Of a stretch of 64,000 bases of DNA, positions 58,767 to 64,000 are shown piece by piece. The stretch is from Oscillatoriales cyanobacterium USR001 (GTDB taxonomy: Bacteria > Cyanobacteriota > Cyanobacteriia > Cyanobacteriales > Microcoleaceae): NCBI GenBank assembly GCA_001698425.1, contig MBRE01000074.1, positions 95,799 through 159,798 of the forward strand, in the 5' to 3' direction. Below the pieces are notes generated by a model. That model saw nothing but the letters and a program-made list of their open reading frames with translations, had not been told where the DNA came from and did no database searches. Each line of letters opens with the position of its first letter. Within the stretch, counting starts at the first letter, position 1. Both the position numbers and the translations under genes were made by a program.

Positions 58767-61226
58767 CTAACTCCTAGTCCCTTCTTTTTGTAACATTCGC
58801 CAATCCCCGATCGCCTTCTGCGGCCACAACCAATTCTGACTCAGCGAATTAGGCGTAAAACTCTCCGCATCTTGCGCCATCACCTGTCGGCGTAGCGAAT
58901 TCGCCTCATTCAACAAATCCATCCGTTGCTGAGGCGAAATCCCCCGAGCTTGCGCCTGCTGCATCCTCACCAAACCCAAACCAGCTAATGCAGTCAAAGC
59001 CTCCTTAGAAGAGCTTTGTTGGTGCACAGAAGAATCTTCTTCTATTACCCTAGTCCCCATTCCCCAGTCCTCAGTCCCTTCCTGATGATTTTCCATCAAA
59101 TCCAATACCTCCAACCAAACTTGATAAGCTTGATTGAGATTCCCTTCCAAATACAAAGCAAAACCCAAAGCATTACGGTATTTCAGCGACTCCGGGCGGT
59201 CTTTAACAGCACTTTCCCAATAACGCCTAGCATCGTCCACACTATACTTATTATTATTTTTATTAGATTGGATAGACTGCCAAGCCAATCGACCCCAAAG
59301 AAACTTAATTTCTGGCGTTTCCCGCACTGTTGGTCCGGCAGCAGAAAGCGCTAATTCGGCTTGTTGCAAAGCTTGGCGGCGTTTAGCATCTAGTAGTTCC
59401 TCTACGGCTTGCTGTCCCTGAGAAATCTTACCTTGATTAAACATTTCGATCGCGATCGCCTGCACCTGAGAACTACTAGCCATCTTCAAATTTACCGCAG
59501 ACACATCATCTCGAAAAACCCTTGAAACCATCGGAGATGGCGAACCGATCGGCAAAAATTCCCCCGGTTTCGGACCTCGGTTTTGCCACAACCAAAAACC
59601 CAACACCATCGAAGTCAAAAAGCCTCCAGGAAAAAGACAATATCTCCAAAAAATAGATTTTTTCTGAGTTTTTTTGACTACTTTTGACGGTGGTTTTAAC
59701 CGACTCTCTTTAGGCCGATTATTTTGTTTCTTCAAGGAAGAAGGGGAAACAGCAGATTTTTCTTGTTTTCTTTCTCTAGTCTCTTGTTCGGTTGACAAAT
59801 TCCCCTTACCTAATTCACGCCGAAAATTAGCAATTAAAACCGAATTGTGCCGATCGTCCCACTCATCCTCATCTGTCACTGCACCCACCAAATCCTCAAC
59901 ATCCCCATTAAACCGCAAACCCTGAGATGTTAGCGCCATTGATTGACCCTCCCGCAGTACCGGGAAAGAAGGGAGATAGGGATTTTGGCGTGGGGAAGAA
60001 TTTTCTTCTTCTTTTTCCCTAGCTAGTCCCCAGTCTCTAGCCTCTGGTTTTCCGTTGAAATAACCATCAAACTCAAGATCCAAGTAAAGAATAGGCAAAG
60101 CCCAATATAACTCTTGAGAACCATAAGCGGAAATTAAACCTGCCCTAGCTCGACTCAAACTCAAATCCACCGGATAACCTTGATTTAGATTGCGGTAAAA
60201 TAACCGCGTCAGAGTCAGAGCTACTTCATCAGGAATTCGTTCCGCCATCGCCAATACTGCTGGAATTCCTCGCTTTACTAAAGCTGCGGCTAAGTTGCGC
60301 TCTGTTGCTTCCGTATCGGTAATATCGCTGGATGCACTACGGCAAGAATTAAATACAGCCATGAGAATGCCGTTATTAGCTAATAAGCCTGCTAAGTCAT
60401 CGCCGCTTAATGTTTCTGTTAAACCAGTTCTACCACTAACTAAGTAGAGTTCCCCACCTCTAGCGGCTAAGTTACTGTGACCGGCATAGTGAAAAATTTG
60501 ATATTGTCCCTGTTCTAAAGTTTGGGTAAGTTGTTCGCGATCGGGCTGTTCTAAAATAGTTAGCTCAATCTGTGGGATAGACAAATTACTTGATATTTTC
60601 CCATTGGGACGATTTTGGAGTTCCTGCTGTAAGTGTAGGGCTTCTCGTTTGAGTTGTAGAGCCTCTTGGTCAGTGGGAGCCGCGATCGCCATTAATATTT
60701 TTAACGGCTGTCCCGGCGCAATAATTCGGCTCTGAGGTCGCAAATTCACTCCTGGCTGATAGCGAGAAAAAACTACATCAGTACCCGTAGCCAAAGGGCG
60801 ATCGCCTGCGTGCAACACCTCCCAAGGCAAACGCCGCAAACGCGCTCCCTTGAGCCCCAAACGTAATTGTATGCGCTCCTGACGATGTTGCGCGATCGCT
60901 TGAGCATTCATCCAACTATCTCGGAGATTTCCTTGAAATAAACCATTGTAAAGCTGTTGACCCAGCGCCGCCAAATTTGGACGAGGGATATCAAGGGAAC
61001 TCAAAATATTTTTTTCTCCTCTACCTCTCTGTCCCACCACCGATACAGGCTCTAATAAACTCAGTAAAGGATCGTTCATCAATTGACGAGCTAGAGCCAG
61101 CCACTCTTCTACTGGCAAAGTCACCAACTCTTCTGCAAGTAACACTCCGGGTGCAACTCTTTCGGTTCTGACGAGATATTCGTCACCCCTGACTGGGGTT
61201 ACAGATAGCAAAAATTCTTGGGTCAC
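58767..61226 (-). CDS. CHAT-domain protein with membrane span and helical C-terminus
   Basis: 819 residues. An N-terminal 150-residue region is followed by a CHAT protease domain (about 170-390) with catalytic His250 (FHYAGHSN) and Cys295 (VFNSCRSASS). A polar, Lys/Ser-rich linker leads to one membrane span at about 525-547 (FPGGFLTSMVLGFWLWQN), and the C-terminal 270 residues are TPR-like helices (RYWESAVKDRPESLKYRNAL, GFALYLEGNLNQAYQVWLEV). The layout puts the protease in the cytoplasm and the helical part outside. Such CHAT proteins recur in filamentous cyanobacteria; the target is unknown. It is a single gene. Confidence 0.9.
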   Translation of the reverse strand: MTQEFLLSVTPVRGDEYLVRTERVAPGVLLAEELVTLPVEEWLALARQLMNDPLLSLLEPVSVVGQRGRGEKNILSSLDIPRPNLAALGQQLYNGLFQGNLRDSWMNAQAIAQHRQERIQLRLGLKGARLRRLPWEVLHAGDRPLATGTDVVFSRYQPGVNLRPQSRIIAPGQPLKILMAIAAPTDQEALQLKREALHLQQELQNRPNGKISSNLSIPQIELTILEQPDREQLTQTLEQGQYQIFHYAGHSNLAARGGELYLVSGRTGLTETLSGDDLAGLLANNGILMAVFNSCRSASSDITDTEATERNLAAALVKRGIPAVLAMAERIPDEVALTLTRLFYRNLNQGYPVDLSLSRARAGLISAYGSQELYWALPILYLDLEFDGYFNGKPEARDWGLAREKEEENSSPRQNPYLPSFPVLREGQSMALTSQGLRFNGDVEDLVGAVTDEDEWDDRHNSVLIANFRRELGKGNLSTEQETRERKQEKSAVSPSSLKKQNNRPKESRLKPPSKVVKKTQKKSIFWRYCLFPGGFLTSMVLGFWLWQNRGPKPGEFLPIGSPSPMVSRVFRDDVSAVNLKMASSSQVQAIAIEMFNQGKISQGQQAVEELLDAKRRQALQQAELALSAAGPTVRETPEIKFLWGRLAWQSIQSNKNNNKYSVDDARRYWESAVKDRPESLKYRNALGFALYLEGNLNQAYQVWLEVLDLMENHQEGTEDWGMGTRVIEEDSSVHQQSSSKEALTALAGLGLVRMQQAQARGISPQQRMDLLNEANSLRRQVMAQDAESFTPNSLSQNWLWPQKAIGDWRMLQKEGTRS

Positions 61227-62093
61227 AGATTTAGTGCCCTCCTGTTTAAGTCCTGAATTACCTTTTTTCTAATAGCCTGCATTAGAAATTGCTAAGCCTC
61301 TCGAAAATAGAGTTTCTGAATTCTTCTCCTGCGACGTGGGAAATTCAGAAAAATCTCCTGAAAATAGACTAATTTTTTTAATTTTTAATTTTTAATTTTT
61401 TCGATTTGCTATTATATATTTTGTATAAATGTATAATATTTAGTTGTGGTGATAGATTAACTATCAATTTGTGGTATTCTGCTTAAAGGTCAGCATAGTT
61501 TGATGCTCAACATCAACTAGCAGCAAAAAAGCTCTATTGACCATCTTCAAGGTAAATTTAATTTCCTTGTTAGACGATAAGGACGCTTAATTTGAGGTAT
61601 CCGTAGGTAAAGATACTGCGATCGCAATGATTTTAGATAATTTTACTGAGGTCGGGTGCTCCATCAATATAAAAATTAGCGATCGCCAGCTTAAAAAACA
61701 CAATTAAATACTTAAGCAATTTTAGGACAATCATTCTAAAAACTTAAGTAATATTTACATAAAACAGTTAATTGTTGTTAACAGTTAATCTTAATATTTC
61801 CTATTTTTTCTGTTTAAATTGAAGCAGGAAACAAATTTTTTGTCTTAATTTTTAAGTACATTAACTAGCATTAAATTCGGGAAAATCTTGTGCAAATCAA
61901 GGAACAAATAAAAAGCCTAAACGTCGACATAACAAACCCATAACAATAATGAAAAAGCATAGGTAAAGTTTTCCAAATTCCCAGGAAAATCACTTGCTAT
62001 TCACGATCGATGGGTTTTAATAGAAGAGATACCCGCTCAGTTTGACCTAATCGTATTGCGTTCAATCAACTACTTTGTTCCCAGGAAAAAACT
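61227..62093. other. Long intergenic region upstream of the RTX-type gene
   Basis: 867 bases between divergent genes; AT-rich, no ORF with gene-like properties. TTTTTAATTTTTAATTTTTAA short repeats occur near 61375-61400 and TTAATTGTTGTTAACAGTTAAT at 61767-61788. It must hold promoters for both sides but no clear pair is seen. An untranslated leader or a small RNA is possible but not supported. Confidence 0.5.
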
Positions 62094-64000
62094 ATGGCAG
62101 ACGAATTGCTCGACATTGGTAACGAAAAAAAAATCAAAACCATCGTCACCGACGATGCCATCATAGGTACTGATGACGATGATGACATCAATAACGAAGG
62201 CAGTGGCAAAAAGAAAAAGATATACGGCGGCAAAGGCAAAGATAAGATCAAAGGATCGGACAAAGGCGATGAGATTTACGGCGGTAAAGGTGACGACGAC
62301 TGCAAAGGCGGCAAAGACAAAGATAAAATCTATGGTGGTCGAGGCAATGATAATTGCAGCGGCGACGATGGAGATGATGAAATAAGTGGTAATGAAGGGG
62401 ATGATAAAATTAGCGGCGGCGCTGGTAAAGATAGCCTCTTCGGTGGTAAAGGCGATGATCAATGTGATGGTGAAGACGGAGACGACAACATTTCTGGTGA
62501 TACCGGCAACGACTCCCTCACCGGTGGTGCCGGCAACGATTCCCTCACCGGTGGTGTCGGTAACGACACAACAGTAGGCGGTACAGGTAACGACACCCTC
62601 GACGCTGGTGAAGGCAACGACAGTCTCGACGCTGGTGAAGGCAACGACTCTTGCAAAGGTGGTGCCGGCAATGACTCCCTAAGTGGTGGCGCTGGTAACG
62701 ACTCCCTCGATGCTGGTGAAGGTAACGACCTTTGTGATGGTGGCGACGGTAACGATTCCCTAAGTGGTGGTGCCGGCAACGACACCCTAAGTGGTGGTGC
62801 TGGTAACGATACTATGGCTGCCGGTGAAGGTAACAACAGCCTAGAAGGTGGTGCAGGCGAAGACAGCCTCCAAGGTGGCACGGGCGATAACACCCTATCT
62901 GGTGGGGCTGGTAACGATACTATTGTTGGTGGCACTGGCAACCACACCTGCATTGGTGGTGAAGGTGTTGACTCCTTTATCATCAACAACGCTACCAGTG
63001 GTGGCAAATCAATAGTCACAGACTATACAGATAACCTTGACAAATTCTTACTTGGTGAAGGCGTAAGCTTCTCTAGCTTATCTTTTGTACAAGTAGGCAT
63101 CAATACAGAGATTCGCAGCAGCAGCAACTTCGTCTTAGCAGTGCTTTTAAACATCAGCGCTACTATCCTCGAAGTTAGCGACTTCCTGCAAATTAGCAAC
63201 AGCAACAGCACTACTTCACCAGTAGCAATACCAGTAACAACATCAACTCCAACTCCAACTCCTACCCCAACTTCAACTGTTACTACTCCTACAGTAGAAG
63301 CTAATAAGGAATTAACCCTGGTTGCGGGAACACTGCAAGTTATTACAATTGATGCGTTGCGGTTCTTTAGTGGTAGTGAGACTGGCCCTTCAGGTATTAT
63401 CTACAAGCTGAATAAGCTACCAGATTCCTCAACAGGACAACTATTCTATAAAGGTCAAGCCATTACATCAGTTGGTTTTACTTTCACCCAGTTAGATATC
63501 AGTCTCAAACTGGTGACATTCCAAGCAGCAGCAGGCTTTACTGGTGATGCCGGTTTTGATTTTGACGTAACTGATGGTCAAACCGTAATTAGCGGTCAAA
63601 GCTTTAAACTTAAAGTTTTCAATACTACCTTTAACTTTGTAGGTAGCACAACTCCTCAAACGATCGCAGGTTCTCCTTTAGATGATTCGATCGAAACCGG
63701 TGACGGTGGCGATGAAGTCAAAGGTGGTAAAGGAAGCGACAAAGTAAAAGGTGGCAAAGGTAACGACAAAATTGAAGGCGGTGAAGGTGATGACGAGATC
63801 GAAGGTGGCGAAGGTAAAAACACCCTTACTGGTGGTGTAGGTAAAGATCGCTTTAGCTACAAAAAAGCTCGTCAAGGTGTAACAAAGATCGAAGATGCCG
63901 ATCTAATTACAGACTTTAATGCCGACGAAGATACCATAGAATTTTCCACCGCAGCCTTCGGCAACATCGTTATTGGCAACTTCAAAAAACTGAAGATTAC
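62094..64000 (+). CDS. RTX-type calcium-binding surface protein (5' part, runs off the window)
   Basis: ATG 62094 (MADELLDIGNEKKIKT) with AGGAAAA upstream; open for 635 codons to the window end. Residues about 25-290 are hemolysin-type nonapeptides, first a Lys-rich variant (GGKGKDKIKG) and then the classical GGAGNDSLSGGAGNDTL; each pair binds Ca2+ in a beta-roll. A Pro/Thr linker (STPTPTPTPTSTVTTP) leads to a cadherin-like/CSPG domain (about 395-520: YKLNKLPDSSTGQLFYKGQA, AGFTGDAGFDFDVTDG), then a second RTX block (GGKGSDKVKGGKGNDKIEGG) and the start of a DRFSYKKARQG / LITDFNADEDTIEF peptidase M10-type C-terminal domain. No N-terminal signal; type I secretion is expected. Confidence 0.9.
   Translation, partial: MADELLDIGNEKKIKTIVTDDAIIGTDDDDDINNEGSGKKKKIYGGKGKDKIKGSDKGDEIYGGKGDDDCKGGKDKDKIYGGRGNDNCSGDDGDDEISGNEGDDKISGGAGKDSLFGGKGDDQCDGEDGDDNISGDTGNDSLTGGAGNDSLTGGVGNDTTVGGTGNDTLDAGEGNDSLDAGEGNDSCKGGAGNDSLSGGAGNDSLDAGEGNDLCDGGDGNDSLSGGAGNDTLSGGAGNDTMAAGEGNNSLEGGAGEDSLQGGTGDNTLSGGAGNDTIVGGTGNHTCIGGEGVDSFIINNATSGGKSIVTDYTDNLDKFLLGEGVSFSSLSFVQVGINTEIRSSSNFVLAVLLNISATILEVSDFLQISNSNSTTSPVAIPVTTSTPTPTPTPTSTVTTPTVEANKELTLVAGTLQVITIDALRFFSGSETGPSGIIYKLNKLPDSSTGQLFYKGQAITSVGFTFTQLDISLKLVTFQAAAGFTGDAGFDFDVTDGQTVISGQSFKLKVFNTTFNFVGSTTPQTIAGSPLDDSIETGDGGDEVKGGKGSDKVKGGKGNDKIEGGEGDDEIEGGEGKNTLTGGVGKDRFSYKKARQGVTKIEDADLITDFNADEDTIEFSTAAFGNIVIGNFKKLKI

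Noticed and set aside
62066..63019. Long minus-strand frames rich in SLPAPPLRESLP repeats
   Set aside because: Antisense of the RTX nonapeptide codons; the plus-strand frame has the GGxGxD motifs and a start with ribosome binding site.
1..64000. tRNA or rRNA genes
   Set aside because: Reading intergenic regions on both strands I saw no GGTTCGAATCC-type T-loop with cloverleaf partners and no rRNA sequence. A covariance-model scan would be decisive.

Overview
The window looks like a chromosomal stretch of a filamentous, Oscillatoriales-type cyanobacterium (Microcoleus/Oscillatoria/Phormidium-like). The evidence is the very frequent HIP1 octamer GCGATCGC, short tandemly repeated heptanucleotides between genes, a SigC-like group 2 sigma factor, a plastoquinone-type chorismate lyase, a Mo-dependent-nitrogenase C-terminal-like protein, and the abundance of DUF29, Uma2, CHAT, WD40 and TPR proteins. 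The genus is an inference; no rRNA or tRNA gene was seen.

Layout. 1-2.2 kb: a WD40 protein cut by the window edge and a STAND/NACHT-like ATPase whose NTPase core looks deleted. 2.3-7.4 kb: a DUF29 protein, an ABC ATPase and ABC-2 permease separated by a purine/pyrimidine heptamer tract, a DppB/OppB-type permease, a small conserved protein and chorismate lyase. 7.4-14.1 kb: a worn accessory region with hicAB, orphan antitoxins, several fragments of toxin-antitoxin genes left by local duplications, an HTH protein, two paralogous membrane/exported proteins of unknown function and a shortened Uma2 gene. 14.1-25.6 kb: mostly housekeeping (two peroxiredoxins, a second DUF29 protein, SDR oxidoreductase, arginine decarboxylase, DUF3352 protein, PilB-like ATPase, cytoplasmic alpha-amylase), interrupted by MITE-like repeats and a run of three tiny ORFs.

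25.9-44.6 kb is rich in signalling: a PhnD-like lipoprotein overlapping a hybrid histidine kinase; a TPR protein; a membrane carrier; then a probable operon from a near-consensus promoter at 33051 encoding a glycosyltransferase, a solute-binding lipoprotein, a dCache hybrid kinase, two near-identical class III nucleotide cyclases, a receiver-only regulator and, after a longer gap, an 845-residue von Willebrand A protein. The binding proteins lack cognate permeases here and probably act as sensors rather than importers (inference).

44.6-55.1 kb is a duplicated accessory island: three Uma2-family genes with 1, 3 or 5 copies of a 42-bp coiled-coil repeat, a CHAT gene fragment next to a 123-bp MITE, brnTA, two vapBC-type modules sharing one antitoxin N-terminus, and an exported TPR-CHAT protease-like protein with eleven 120-bp repeats in perfect phase. 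55.4-64 kb: SigC, a Fur-family regulator, a peptidoglycan-binding protein, a membrane-anchored CHAT protein, and the start of a large RTX-type calcium-binding protein running off the window. The best candidates for undescribed biology are the 10945-13236 membrane-protein pair, the 33-44.6 kb signalling operon, the length-variable Uma2 coiled coils and the three mini-ORFs at 16.7-16.9 kb.
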